Source: Pseudomonadota bacterium
GTDB lineage: Bacteria; Pseudomonadota; Gammaproteobacteria; Burkholderiales; Burkholderiaceae_E
Assembly: GCA_029779435.1 (NCBI GenBank)
Contig: JAKPAM010000223.1
Coordinates: forward strand, 1 to 33,459
Direction of reading: 5' to 3'
Length of the DNA: 33,459 nucleotides
The translations under genes and the position numbers were made by a program. The first letter of the stretch is position 1. Each line of letters opens with the position of its first letter. Under the pieces are notes generated by a model. That model worked only from the letters and a program-made list of their open reading frames with translations. It had not been told where the DNA came from and searched no databases. Positions 8,410 through 16,449 of the stretch are shown one piece after another.

Positions 8410-9236
8410 TGTCCGGCTCCGGCATGGCGCCGAACGGCACGACAGCCGGCGCGGCGATCTCGAACGAGACAGCCCCGAACGGCATCACCCCGGGTGGCAC
8501 GACCCCGGATGGTATGACCCCGGATGGCACGACCTCGAACGGCGAAGCCTGGCCGCGCCCACCGCGCTTTCGCGTCGACGCCGCGATCATCGACCTCGAC
8601 GGCACGCTGCTCGATACCGCGCCCGACCTGGTCTGGGCGGCCAACGCGATGCGCATCGACCTGGGCATGGCGCCGCTGCCCGCAGCGCTGATCATCACGT
8701 TCGTCGGCAAGGGGGCGCACAACCTCGTGCACCGCACGCTCAGCGGCCGGCTCGATGGACAGGTCGACGCCGCGGCGTTCGATCGCGGCCATGAGGCCTT
8801 CACGCGCCGCTATACCGAGCGCAATGGCCACCAGGCGCGCCCTTATGACGGCGTCTTCGACGGCCTCGATCGCCTGCGCGCGCTGGGCGTCAAGCTGGCC
8901 TGCGTCACCAACAAGCCCGGCGCGTTCACCGCGCCGCTGCTCGCAGCGATGGACATGGCGCGGTATTTCGACGTCGTGCTGCCGGGCGACGCGTTGCCGA
9001 CGCGCAAGCCCGATCCGGCGCCGATGCTCGAAGCCAGCCGGCGGCTCGGCGTGCCGCCCGAGCGGGTGCTGGCGATCGGCGATTCGATCAACGACGCGCT
9101 GGCGGCGCGCGCGGCCGGGATGCCGGTGCTGGCCGTGCCTTATGGCTACAACGAGGGACGCGACGTCCGGACGCTCGACGTCGATGGTATAGTCCCTTCG
9201 CTCCTGGCTGCCGCCGAACTCGTCGATCCGCTTTGA
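8409..9236 (+). CDS. gph: Phosphoglycolate phosphatase (HAD family)
   Basis: A 275-aa HAD hydrolase that dephosphorylates 2-phosphoglycolate. HAD motif I is DLDGTLLDTAPDL, motif II CVTNKPGAF, motif III RKPDPAPM and motif IV IGDSINDALAARAAG. A four-helix cap between motifs I and II marks the Gph/PGP type. ATG 8409 overlaps the rpe stop, giving translational coupling. The first ~45 residues are a degenerate repeat (APNGTT, APNGIT, PGGTT, PDGMT, PDGTT; DNA about 8420-8540) that Gph proteins normally lack; the conserved protein begins near RFRVDAAIIDLDG. In many beta- and gammaproteobacteria rpe, gph and a trp gene are adjacent, as here. Confidence 0.93.
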   Translation: MSGSGMAPNGTTAGAAISNETAPNGITPGGTTPDGMTPDGTTSNGEAWPRPPRFRVDAAIIDLDGTLLDTAPDLVWAANAMRIDLGMAPLPAALIITFVGKGAHNLVHRTLSGRLDGQVDAAAFDRGHEAFTRRYTERNGHQARPYDGVFDGLDRLRALGVKLACVTNKPGAFTAPLLAAMDMARYFDVVLPGDALPTRKPDPAPMLEASRRLGVPPERVLAIGDSINDALAARAAGMPVLAVPYGYNEGRDVRTLDVDGIVPSLLAAAELVDPL

Positions 9237-9310
9237 TCGTTCGCCATGATCGTTCATCGCCATGATCGTCCGGTTCGGTCGTCCGGTTCGATCTCCCGGT
9301 TCCATTGATC
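9237..9310 (+). repeat. Short degenerate direct repeats after gph
   Basis: The stretch just past the gph stop contains CATGATCGT twice (about 9246 and 9262) and TCGTCCGGTTCG twice, followed by CTCCCGGTTCC. It looks like slippage-generated simple sequence. No gene is seen here; the trp leader starts at 9362. Confidence 0.5.
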
Positions 9311-9361
9311 GGGCCGTCCCCAGGTGTCCGTCCTGATGTGTCACGAGAGAGCGCGCGCCGC

Positions 9362-9433
9362 ATGAATCCGATCGACGCCTTCCGTTCGATGCCGATGCCC
9401 ACCGTCAGGTGCTGGCGTCGCTGGCGCCGCTGA
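9362..9433 (+). CDS. trpL: trp operon leader peptide with two Trp codons
   Basis: A 23-codon ORF, ATG 9362 to TGA 9431-9433, about 100 bases before trpE, with GAGAGAG upstream as a possible ribosome-binding site. Its last residues are CWRRWRR: Trp codons at positions 18 and 21 (9413-9415 and 9422-9424) spaced by rare-amino-acid Arg codons. A short leader ORF ending in Trp codons just before trpE, followed by a stable hairpin, is the standard layout of ribosome-mediated attenuation in proteobacteria: stalling at Trp codons when charged tRNA-Trp is scarce changes downstream RNA folding. Trp is rare by chance, and two codons in the correct place are strong but not conclusive evidence. Confidence 0.7.
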   Translation: MNPIDAFRSMPMPTVRCWRRWRR

Positions 9434-9459
9434 TCCGATCCCTCCGCCGACACCCATCG

Positions 9460-9476
9460 GGCCCGCGCTGCGGGCC
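9460..9476 (+). promoter_or_regulatory. Candidate trp attenuator hairpin
   Basis: A perfect 7-bp GC stem, GGCCCGC (9460-9466) and GCGGGCC (9470-9476) with a 3-base loop, starts 27 bases after the leader stop. There is no U-run behind it, so if it attenuates it may be Rho-dependent or block translation rather than act as an intrinsic terminator. The competing antiterminator pairing was not worked out. Confidence 0.4.
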
Positions 9477-9532
9477 GCTCGATGACCGCGCGCCGCCATG
9501 CGGGCGCGAAACCCTCCGTGCAGATCGACACC

Positions 9533-11038
9533 ATGACTGAAATCGAATTCAAGGCGCTGGCCGCCCAGGGCTATAACCGGATCCCGCTGATGCTCGAATG
9601 CCTGGCGGATCTGGACACTCCTTTGTCGCTATACCTGAAGCTCGTCGATCGCGAGCGCCGCCAGAACAGCTTCCTGCTCGAATCGGTGGTCGGCGGCGAA
9701 CGCTTCGGCCGCTACTCGTTCATCGGGCTGCCCGCGTCCGGCCTCGTGCGCGCGCAGGGCGACTGGATCGAGGTCGTGCGCGACGGCGTGGTCGTCGAGA
9801 CACGGCAGGGCGATCCGCTGGAGTTCGTGCGCGAGTTCCAGCAGCGCTTCCGCGTCGCATTGACACCGGGGCTGCCGCGCTTCTGCGGCGGCCTGGCCGG
9901 CTATTTCGGTTATGACGTCGTCCGCTTCATCGAGCCTCGGCTCGGCCCGTCGCGCAAGCCCGATCCGATCGGCACTCCCGATGTGCTGCTGCTGCTCGTC
10001 GACGAGCTGGCGATCGTCGACAACCTGCAGGGCAAGCTCTACCTGATCGTCTATGCGGATCCCACGCGGCCCGAAGCCTTCTCCGCGGCGCGCAAGCGGC
10101 TGCGCGAATTGCAGGCCCGCCTGCAGCGGCCGGCGTTCGAGCCCGAGGACCAGCCGCGGCCCGAGGGCGAAGTGCGGCGCGATTTCGCCAAGGCCGACTA
10201 TCTGGCGGCGGTCGACCGCGCGCGGGAATACATCATCGCCGGCGACCTGATGCAGGTGCAGGTCGGGCAGTGCCTGCGCAAGCCGTTCGCTTATCCGGCG
10301 CTGTCGCTGTATCGCGCGCTGCGCTCGATCAACCCGTCGCCGTACATGTACTACTACGATTTCGGCGATTTCCAGGTGGTCGGCGCGTCGCCCGAGATCC
10401 TCGTGCGCCAGGAATCGCTCGAACCGGCCGAAGGGCGCCCGGGCACGCGGGTCACGATTCGTCCGCTGGCCGGCACGCGCCCGCGCGGCATGACGCCGCA
10501 GGAGGACCGGGTCCTGGCCGAAGAACTGCTCGCCGATCCGAAGGAGCGCGCCGAGCACCTGATGCTGATCGACCTCGCACGCAACGACATCGGCCGGCTG
10601 GCCACGATCGGCAGCGTCCGCGTCACCGACCAGATGGTCATCGAGAAGTACTCGCACGTTCAGCACATCGTGTCCAACGTCGAAGGCGAGCTGCGCCCCG
10701 GCGTCGATGGCATCGACGTGCTGCGCGCGACGTTTCCGGCCGGCACGCTCACCGGCGCGCCGAAGGTCCGGGCGATGGAGCTGATCGATGAACTCGAGCC
10801 CACCAAGCGGGGCCTGTACGGCGGCGCGTGCGGCTACCTGAGCTGGTCCGGCGAGATGGACCTGGCGATCACGATCCGCACCGGCGTCGTCAAGGACGGC
10901 ACGCTGCACGTGCAGGCGGCCGCCGGCGTCGTCTACGATTCGATCGCCGAGAACGAATGGCGCGAGACCGAAGTCAAGGCGCGCGCGCTGCTGCGCGCCG
11001 CCGAACTGGTCGAAGAAGGCTTCACGCGGGAGAGCTGA
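9533..11038 (+). CDS. trpE: Anthranilate synthase component I
   Basis: A 501-aa chorismate-binding enzyme that, with TrpG supplying ammonia, converts chorismate to anthranilate, the first committed step of tryptophan synthesis. The N-terminal domain carries the Trp feedback motif LLES (SFLLESVVGGERFGRYSFIG). The C-terminal domain shows IRPLAGTRPRG, LIDLARNDIGR, FPAGTLTGAPKVRAMELID and GGACGYLSWSGEMDLAITIRT. ATG 9533 is chosen because MTEIEFKALAAQGYNRIPL is the usual betaproteobacterial TrpE start; ATG 9482 would add 17 atypical residues. Expression is probably set by the leader at 9362. The normal neighbour trpG is not next but at 26438. Confidence 0.95.
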   Translation: MTEIEFKALAAQGYNRIPLMLECLADLDTPLSLYLKLVDRERRQNSFLLESVVGGERFGRYSFIGLPASGLVRAQGDWIEVVRDGVVVETRQGDPLEFVREFQQRFRVALTPGLPRFCGGLAGYFGYDVVRFIEPRLGPSRKPDPIGTPDVLLLLVDELAIVDNLQGKLYLIVYADPTRPEAFSAARKRLRELQARLQRPAFEPEDQPRPEGEVRRDFAKADYLAAVDRAREYIIAGDLMQVQVGQCLRKPFAYPALSLYRALRSINPSPYMYYYDFGDFQVVGASPEILVRQESLEPAEGRPGTRVTIRPLAGTRPRGMTPQEDRVLAEELLADPKERAEHLMLIDLARNDIGRLATIGSVRVTDQMVIEKYSHVQHIVSNVEGELRPGVDGIDVLRATFPAGTLTGAPKVRAMELIDELEPTKRGLYGGACGYLSWSGEMDLAITIRTGVVKDGTLHVQAAAGVVYDSIAENEWRETEVKARALLRAAELVEEGFTRES

Positions 11039-11103
11039 CCGCCGCCGGATTGCATGGCGGGTCTGGTGCCATCATCGGCTGATTCGTGGGCGCTCGGGGC
11101 CGC

Positions 11104-11925
11104 TTAGCGCTCCTGCACGCGTGCCAGATCCAGCGCCCAGAACGTCGAGTAGGTATTGGCGCTCGTGCCGTCGACCTTCGCCAGGCCGATCTCGACGAAG
11201 TCGGCGTCCATCAGCACGCGGCAATGCGCGGGGCTGGTCGACCAGTACCGCAGCAGCGCGTCGAACGAGTCGAACCCCGCGCCCAGGTTCTCGCCCACCA
11301 CCCGCCACGCGTAGCCCTGTGCGGTTACCCGCTGGCCGACCGTGCTGCCGTTGCCGCCCAGATGGTCGACGACGTCGCGCGCCTGCATGTCCTTCGCGTG
11401 CGCGAACGCCGACGCTTCGAGCCGTGTGTTCCACGAGATCGCGCCGACGGCCGGACTGACGTTGGCCGGGACCGCGCCATCACATGCGCGCGCGGTTTGC
11501 CGGATCGCGTTGATCCCCTCGACGGCCGCCCGCGCGAACGCGTTCAGGCTGCCGGTGTCGACGTAGGCGCCGTCACGCACCGGCTCGGAGGAGGGCACCG
11601 CCGACGCGCCGTCCGCAGGGGCGGACGGACTGCCCGTCGAGCCTCCGCCGGATGGCCCGCCCGCTCCGGCGCCGGCCCCGTTCGACGCACCATCGGTCGC
11701 TGCCGATCCGTCGTTCGAGCCGGCGCCATCGGCTTGCCCTCCACCGCCCCCGCCCCCGCAGGCAGCCAGTGCCGTGGTGATCGCCACCGCGCAGGCCATC
11801 GACGCGAGACGGGGAATGCAGGGACGGGGGATCGGAGAACGCGGAACGACGATGGGTATCGCGGACGTCGGCATCAGGCGGGGGCGAAGCTCGAAAGGCA
11901 GCGTGGCGGGCGAAGATGACGGCAT
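11104..11925 (-). CDS. CAP/SCP (PR-1-like) domain lipoprotein
   Basis: A secreted protein of about 273 aa. A signal segment ends in lipobox LAAC, followed by a ~65-residue Gly/Ser/Ala-rich linker starting with seven glycines. The C-terminal ~145 residues form a CAP domain: FARAAVEGINAIR, LEASAFAHAKDMQ, DHLGGNGSTVGQRV, GYAWRVVGENLG and RYWSTSPAHCRVLMD, holding the conserved His and Glu of the CAP cavity. Bacterial CAP proteins are exported, but their substrates are mostly unknown. The start is uncertain: ATG 11925 is used, ATG 11874 is equally possible and none has a clear ribosome-binding site. The gene is convergent with trpE and divergent from the iron transporter, and marks the left side of the DNA separating trpE from trpG. 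Confidence 0.82.
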   Translation of the reverse strand: MPSSSPATLPFELRPRLMPTSAIPIVVPRSPIPRPCIPRLASMACAVAITTALAACGGGGGGGQADGAGSNDGSAATDGASNGAGAGAGGPSGGGSTGSPSAPADGASAVPSSEPVRDGAYVDTGSLNAFARAAVEGINAIRQTARACDGAVPANVSPAVGAISWNTRLEASAFAHAKDMQARDVVDHLGGNGSTVGQRVTAQGYAWRVVGENLGAGFDSFDALLRYWSTSPAHCRVLMDADFVEIGLAKVDGTSANTYSTFWALDLARVQER

Positions 11926-11961
11926 TCTGACAAGAACCAGACTGCCGCTCAAGGTTAACGG

Positions 11962-11989
11962 TTGAACGCGAATTATGCTCGTTTACTAT
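11962..11989 (+). promoter_or_regulatory. Candidate promoter for the iron transporter operon
   Basis: TTGAAC (11962-11967), 16 bases, then TACTAT (11984-11989) in a locally AT-rich stretch upstream of the fbpA-like gene at 12111. No convincing Fur box was found here. A near-duplicate pyrimidine-rich motif (GTTTTTCTGCCACTGT, CGTTTTTCCGCCACTGT) follows at about 12019-12055. Confidence 0.35.
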
Positions 11990-12110
11990 CTATTTCTGGC
12001 AAATTGCTGACATTGCCGCCGTTTTTCTGCCACTGTCCGTTTTTCCGCCACTGTCTTTTCCCTCTGTCATCCGCTGGCACCTGCTGCCATCCGACCACAG
12101 GACCGCTCCC

Positions 12111-13169
12111 ATGCCCCGCCGACTCTTTCGCCTGCTTCGCTGGCCCGCCCGCCAGGGAGCGGTTGCGGCCTTCGCCTCGCTCTGCCTCGGTCTCGCCGGG
12201 ATCGCGCACGCGGCGGACGAGGTCAATCTGTACACGACGCGCGAGCCGGCGTTGATCCAGCCGTTGATCGACGCCTTCACCAAGGCCTCGGGCGGCATCA
12301 AGGTCAACACGGTGTTCATCAAGGACGGGCTGCTCGAACGCGTCCGTGCCGAGGGCGCGCGTTCACCGGCCGATGTGCTGATGACGGTCGACATCGGCAA
12401 CCTGGTCGACCTGGTCGACGGCGGCGTCACGCAGGCGATCGAGTCGCCGGTGCTCGCATCGGTGTTGGCGGCGAACCTGCGCGATCCGGCCGGCCACTGG
12501 TTCGTGCTGTCGCTGCGCGACCGCGTGCTGTACGCGGCCAAGGACTTGCCGTTGACGCGGTTCACGTACGAGGAACTGGCCGACCCCGCATGGAAGGGCA
12601 AGGTCTGCATCCGCGCCGGACAGCATCCGTACAACACGGCGCTGGTCGCCGCCAAGATCGCCAATGACGGCGTCGAGGAGACCGAGCGGTGGCTGCGCGG
12701 CGTCAAGGCCAACCTCGCGCGCAAGGCGGCCGGCGGGGATCGCGATGTCGCCCGCGACATCCTCGGTGGAATCTGCGACATCGGCATCGCCAACTCGTAC
12801 TACTTCGGCCAGATGAAGAACGCCGCGCCGGGCAGCGACAACCGCAAGTGGGGCGACGGCATCAAGGCGATCCGGCCGACGTTCGCCAAGTCCGGCGGCA
12901 CGCATGTCAACGTGTCGGGAGCGGTGGTCGCTCGTCATGCGCCGAACAAGGCCAACGCGGTCAAGCTGCTCGAGTACCTGGTGTCCGAGCCCGCTCAGGC
13001 CCTCTATGCGCGGGGCAACTACGAGTACCCGATCCGCGCCAACGTCCCGCAGGATCCGGTGATGGCCGAGCTGGCGCCGCTGCGCATCGACACGCTGCCG
13101 TTGGCTGAGATCGCCCGGTTTCGCAAGCAGGCCAGCCAGCTCGTCGACAAGACGGGGTTCGACGATTGA
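12111..13169 (+). CDS. fbpA: Ferric iron ABC transporter, periplasmic binding protein
   Basis: A 352-aa class II binding protein of the FbpA/FutA type. The signal peptide runs to about residue 34 (cleavage after GIAHA). The mature protein starts ADEVNLYTTREPALIQPL; AEGARSPADVLMTVDIGNLVDLVD and the tandem tyrosines of NSYYFG (Tyr230-Tyr231), which ligate Fe3+ in FbpA, identify the subfamily. It would deliver periplasmic Fe3+ to the permease encoded 97 bases downstream. Metal specificity is inferred from family and the tyrosine pair. It heads an apparent five-gene operon (binding protein, permease, ATPase, response regulator, sensor kinase). Confidence 0.9.
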   Translation: MPRRLFRLLRWPARQGAVAAFASLCLGLAGIAHAADEVNLYTTREPALIQPLIDAFTKASGGIKVNTVFIKDGLLERVRAEGARSPADVLMTVDIGNLVDLVDGGVTQAIESPVLASVLAANLRDPAGHWFVLSLRDRVLYAAKDLPLTRFTYEELADPAWKGKVCIRAGQHPYNTALVAAKIANDGVEETERWLRGVKANLARKAAGGDRDVARDILGGICDIGIANSYYFGQMKNAAPGSDNRKWGDGIKAIRPTFAKSGGTHVNVSGAVVARHAPNKANAVKLLEYLVSEPAQALYARGNYEYPIRANVPQDPVMAELAPLRIDTLPLAEIARFRKQASQLVDKTGFDD

Positions 13170-13266
13170 ACATCGATGGCCTCGGGCCTGAGCGGCCCAT
13201 GCAACCCGCCGCTTTCCTTCGGTCCACGCAGAGCGGCCCGGCGATCGCTGGCGGCCGTCTCGCGCG

Positions 13267-14919
13267 ATGGGGATAAGCGGCGCCCGCACGCGTGGCGCGT
13301 CGGCGCTGCTGGCGGCCGCGGGGATCGCTTTGGCCGTGCTGGTGCCGGTCCTTGTGCTGGCGGCGTACGCGCTGCTTGCCGACCTGTCGCATTGGTCGCA
13401 TCTGGCCCGCTACGTGCTGCCGCAGGCGCTGTCGAACACGGCGCTGCTGCTGCTCGGCGTCGCCGTGCTGGTCGCCATGCTGGGAACGGGCCTCGCATGG
13501 CTCGTCACCGCCTACGAGTTTCCGGGGCGCCGGATGCTGGTCTGGGCGTCGCTGCTGCCGCTGGCCGTGCCGACGTACATCGTCGCCTTCGCTTACCTCG
13601 ACCTGCTGCATCCGCTGGGGCCGATCCAATCGGGGTTGCGCGCGTTGCTGGGCATCGACAACCCGCGCGATCTGAGGTTGCCGGATCTGCGGTCGCTGGC
13701 CGGCGCCGTCTTCGTGCTCGGCTTCGTGTTGTTCCCTTATGTCTACCTGACGACGCGGGTGATGTTCATGAGCCAGGCGGCCAGCCTGCTCGAAGCCGCG
13801 CGCACGCTGGGCGCGAGCCGTCGCGAGGTGTTCTTGGAGGTGGTGCTGCCGATGGCGCGACCGGCGATCGCCGTCGGCATGAGCCTGGCCCTGCTCGAAA
13901 CGCTGAACGACATCGGCGCGTCGGAGTTTCTCGGCGTGCGGACGCTGACGGTCTCGGTGTACACGACCTGGGTCACGCGTTCGGATCTGGGCGGCGCCGC
14001 GCAGATCGCGTTGGCGATGCTGCTGATCGTCGTCGGGCTGATCGCGCTCGAACGGCACGGACGCCGTCGCCAGCGCTACGCGAACACGCAGCGGATGCGG
14101 CCGATGCAGCCTCGGTTGCTGCGTGGTCCGCGTGCGTGGCTCGCGCTGGCGGTCGGCAGTCTGCCGGTGCTGATCGGCTTCGCCGTGCCGGCCGCTTACC
14201 TGGCCAACGAGACGCTCGAGCGTCTGCATCGCGTCGGCGGCGTGTCGGACTCGCTGATCGGCGCGCTGATCAATACGCTCGCGGTCGCGTCGGTGGCCAC
14301 GGCGCTGACCGTCGGTGCCGGGCTGGTCGTCGCCTGGGCCGCGCGCACGATCCGCGACAGCGACCGGGCGGGCTGGACGCGGACCTGCGTGCGTGTCGCG
14401 AGCCTCGGCTACGCGGTGCCGGGCACCGTGCTCGCCATCGGCCTGCTGATGCCGCTGCTGCGACTGGACCAATGGCTGGGCGCGCTGCTGGGCCATGGCG
14501 GCCTGTTGCTGATGGGTTCGGCCAGCGCGTTGGTGATCGCTTATGTGATTCGCTTTCTCGCGATCCCGACTGGCGGCATCGAAGCCGGCTTGGCCCGGAT
14601 TCCGCCGTCGCTCGAACAGGCTTCGCGCCTGCTCGGCGAGTCGCCGGCGGGGACGTTCCGGCGCGTGCACCTGCCGCTGCTCAAGCCGGCCCTGGCGGCC
14701 AGCGCGCTGCTGGTGTTCGTCGACACGATGAAGGAACTGCCGGCGACGCTGCTGTTGCGGCCGTTGAACTTCGATACGCTGCCGACCTGGCTCTATGCCG
14801 AAGCGGCGCGCGGTACTTATGAAGAGGGCGCGGTCGCCGCGTTGGCGATCGTTCTTGCGGGGTTGCTGCCGGTGACGCTGCTCGCCCGCACGCAGTTGAA
14901 GATCGGACATCGGCCATGA
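13267..14919 (+). CDS. fbpB: Ferric iron ABC transporter, fused permease
   Basis: A 550-aa inner-membrane protein with two BPD_transp_1 permease halves and about 12 membrane segments. The two EAA loops that dock the ATPase are visible: EAARTLGASRREVFLEVVLP (about residues 178-197) and EQASRLLGESPAGTFRRVHLP (about 452-472). Fused permeases of this size are typical of FbpB/SfuB. Start ATG 13267 opens MGISGARTRGASALL. The stop overlaps the ATPase start (ATGA at 14916), showing tight coupling. Confidence 0.9.
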   Translation: MGISGARTRGASALLAAAGIALAVLVPVLVLAAYALLADLSHWSHLARYVLPQALSNTALLLLGVAVLVAMLGTGLAWLVTAYEFPGRRMLVWASLLPLAVPTYIVAFAYLDLLHPLGPIQSGLRALLGIDNPRDLRLPDLRSLAGAVFVLGFVLFPYVYLTTRVMFMSQAASLLEAARTLGASRREVFLEVVLPMARPAIAVGMSLALLETLNDIGASEFLGVRTLTVSVYTTWVTRSDLGGAAQIALAMLLIVVGLIALERHGRRRQRYANTQRMRPMQPRLLRGPRAWLALAVGSLPVLIGFAVPAAYLANETLERLHRVGGVSDSLIGALINTLAVASVATALTVGAGLVVAWAARTIRDSDRAGWTRTCVRVASLGYAVPGTVLAIGLLMPLLRLDQWLGALLGHGGLLLMGSASALVIAYVIRFLAIPTGGIEAGLARIPPSLEQASRLLGESPAGTFRRVHLPLLKPALAASALLVFVDTMKELPATLLLRPLNFDTLPTWLYAEAARGTYEEGAVAALAIVLAGLLPVTLLARTQLKIGHRP

Positions 14920-15764
14920 GCGCATTGCTCGAGATCGTCGACGTCGACCTCGCCTACGACACGCCGCGCGGTCGGCGCGCGATCGTCCACGACCTGAGCC
15001 TGGCGCTGGCGCGCGGCCACATCGGCTGCCTGCTGGGCGCGTCGGGCTGCGGCAAGTCCACCGTGCTGCGCGCCGTCGCCGGCTTCGAGCCGGTGCGGCG
15101 CGGCGAGATCCTGCTCGACGGTCGCGTGTTGTCGCGGCCCGGCTCGCAGGTCGTGCCCGAGAAGCGCCGGATCGGCATGATGTTCCAGGACTATGCGTTG
15201 TTCCCGCACCTGACGGTCGCGGGTAATGTCGGCTTTGGCCTGCGCCGGTCCGATCGCGCGGCGCGCTTGGCGCGCGTCGCCGAACTGCTGGAGATGGTCG
15301 GGCTGGCCGGGGCCGGCGACAGTTATCCGCACGAGTTGTCCGGCGGCCAGCAGCAACGCGTGGCGTTGGCCCGGGCGTTGGCGCCGTCGCCGGCGTTGCT
15401 GCTGCTCGACGAGCCGTTCTCGAACCTGGACGTCGACACCCGCGAGAACCTCGCGTTCGAAGTGCGCGACGTGCTGCGGTCGACCGGGCAGTCGGCGATC
15501 CTCGTCACGCACAACCAGGCCGAGGCCTTCGCGATTGCCGACCGTGTCGGCATGATGACCGGTGGGCGGATCGCCCACTGGGAGACGCCGGACGCGCTGC
15601 GCGCGCGCTTGGCGGCGCAGGCCGGCGAGCCGCGTTGGCTGCCGCCGGCATCGTCCGGTTCATCGCGCGGCGCATCATCGGACCGAAGCGATCGAGGCGG
15701 CGGTGGTGATGGCGATGCCGATGGCGTCCACCGGGACGACGCGGCGCGCCGCCGCCGGGCTTGA
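14916..15764 (+). CDS. fbpC: Ferric iron ABC transporter, ATP-binding subunit
   Basis: A 282-aa ABC ATPase. Walker A is GASGCGKST, the Q-loop [14 protein letters not shown], the signature LSGGQQQR, Walker B LLLLDEPF, the D-loop SNLD and the H-loop VTHNQ. It ends soon after the nucleotide-binding domain, lacking most of the C-terminal regulatory domain of full FbpC proteins (~350 aa). In its place is a low-complexity tail of ~40 residues rich in Ser, Gly, Asp and Arg. It overlaps the permease gene and ends 4 bases before the response regulator start, so transporter and regulator appear to share one transcript. Confidence 0.9.
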   Translation: MSALLEIVDVDLAYDTPRGRRAIVHDLSLALARGHIGCLLGASGCGKSTVLRAVAGFEPVRRGEILLDGRVLSRPGSQVVPEKRRIGMMFQDYALFPHLTVAGNVGFGLRRSDRAARLARVAELLEMVGLAGAGDSYPHELSGGQQQRVALARALAPSPALLLLDEPFSNLDVDTRENLAFEVRDVLRSTGQSAILVTHNQAEAFAIADRVGMMTGGRIAHWETPDALRARLAAQAGEPRWLPPASSGSSRGASSDRSDRGGGGDGDADGVHRDDAARRRRA

Positions 15765-15768
15765 TGCG

Positions 15769-16449
15769 ATGCGCGTGCTGGTCGTCGAGGACGAAGCCAA
15801 GCAGGCCGAATATCTTCGCCGCGGACTCGTCGAATCCGGTGGGCACGCGGTCGACGTCGCCGCTCGCGGCGACGACGGCCTGCATCTGGCGATGGTCGAG
15901 GACTACGACCTGATCGTGCTCGACGTGATGCTGCCCGGGCTCGACGGTTTCGGCGTGCTGGCCGCGCTGCGGCAGACCTCGGAGACGCCGGTGCTGATGT
16001 TGACGGCCCGCGATCGCGTCGAGGATCGGGTGCGCGGCCTGCGGATGGGCGCCGACGACTACCTGGTCAAACCGTTCGCGTTCTCCGAGTTCCTGGCGCG
16101 CGTGCAGGCGCTGCTGCGCCGAGGCGGTGCGCGCCGGTTCGACCATCGCCAGCCGCTGCAACTGGCGGATCTGGAACTCGACCCGATGCGCCGGCGCGCG
16201 CATCGCGCCGGCCAGCAGATTCCGCTGACCGCGCAGGAATACTCGCTGCTCGCGCTGCTGTTGCAACGCCAGGGCGAGGTGCTGTCGCGCAACGAGTTGT
16301 CCGAGCAGTTATGGGGCGTCAATTTCGACAGCGACACCAACGTCGTCGATGTCGCGATCCGACGCCTCAGGCTCAAGCTCGATCATCCGTTCGATGAGAA
16401 GCTGCTGCACACGGTGCGCGGCATGGGTTATGTCCTCGAGCGTCGCTGA
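15769..16449 (+). CDS. OmpR-family response regulator
   Basis: A 226-aa two-domain regulator. The receiver domain starts [20 protein letters not shown], with phospho-acceptor Asp52 in VLDVMLPG and Lys101 in LVKPFAF. The C-terminal winged-helix domain includes [28 protein letters not shown] and [15 protein letters not shown]. It is closest in style to the CusR/QseB/heavy-metal group. ATG 15769 matches the usual receiver start; an in-frame ATG at 15709, inside fbpC and behind a better GAGG, would add 20 residues. Position directly after an iron transporter suggests the pair responds to iron or envelope metal status (inference). Confidence 0.9.
   Translation: MRVLVVEDEAKQAEYLRRGLVESGGHAVDVAARGDDGLHLAMVEDYDLIVLDVMLPGLDGFGVLAALRQTSETPVLMLTARDRVEDRVRGLRMGADDYLVKPFAFSEFLARVQALLRRGGARRFDHRQPLQLADLELDPMRRRAHRAGQQIPLTAQEYSLLALLLQRQGEVLSRNELSEQLWGVNFDSDTNVVDVAIRRLRLKLDHPFDEKLLHTVRGMGYVLERR

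Noticed and set aside
12961..14925. 654-codon minus-strand open frame opposite the iron permease
   Set aside because: Composition is Arg/Gln/His-rich with no recognisable motif, and the plus-strand permease explains the region.
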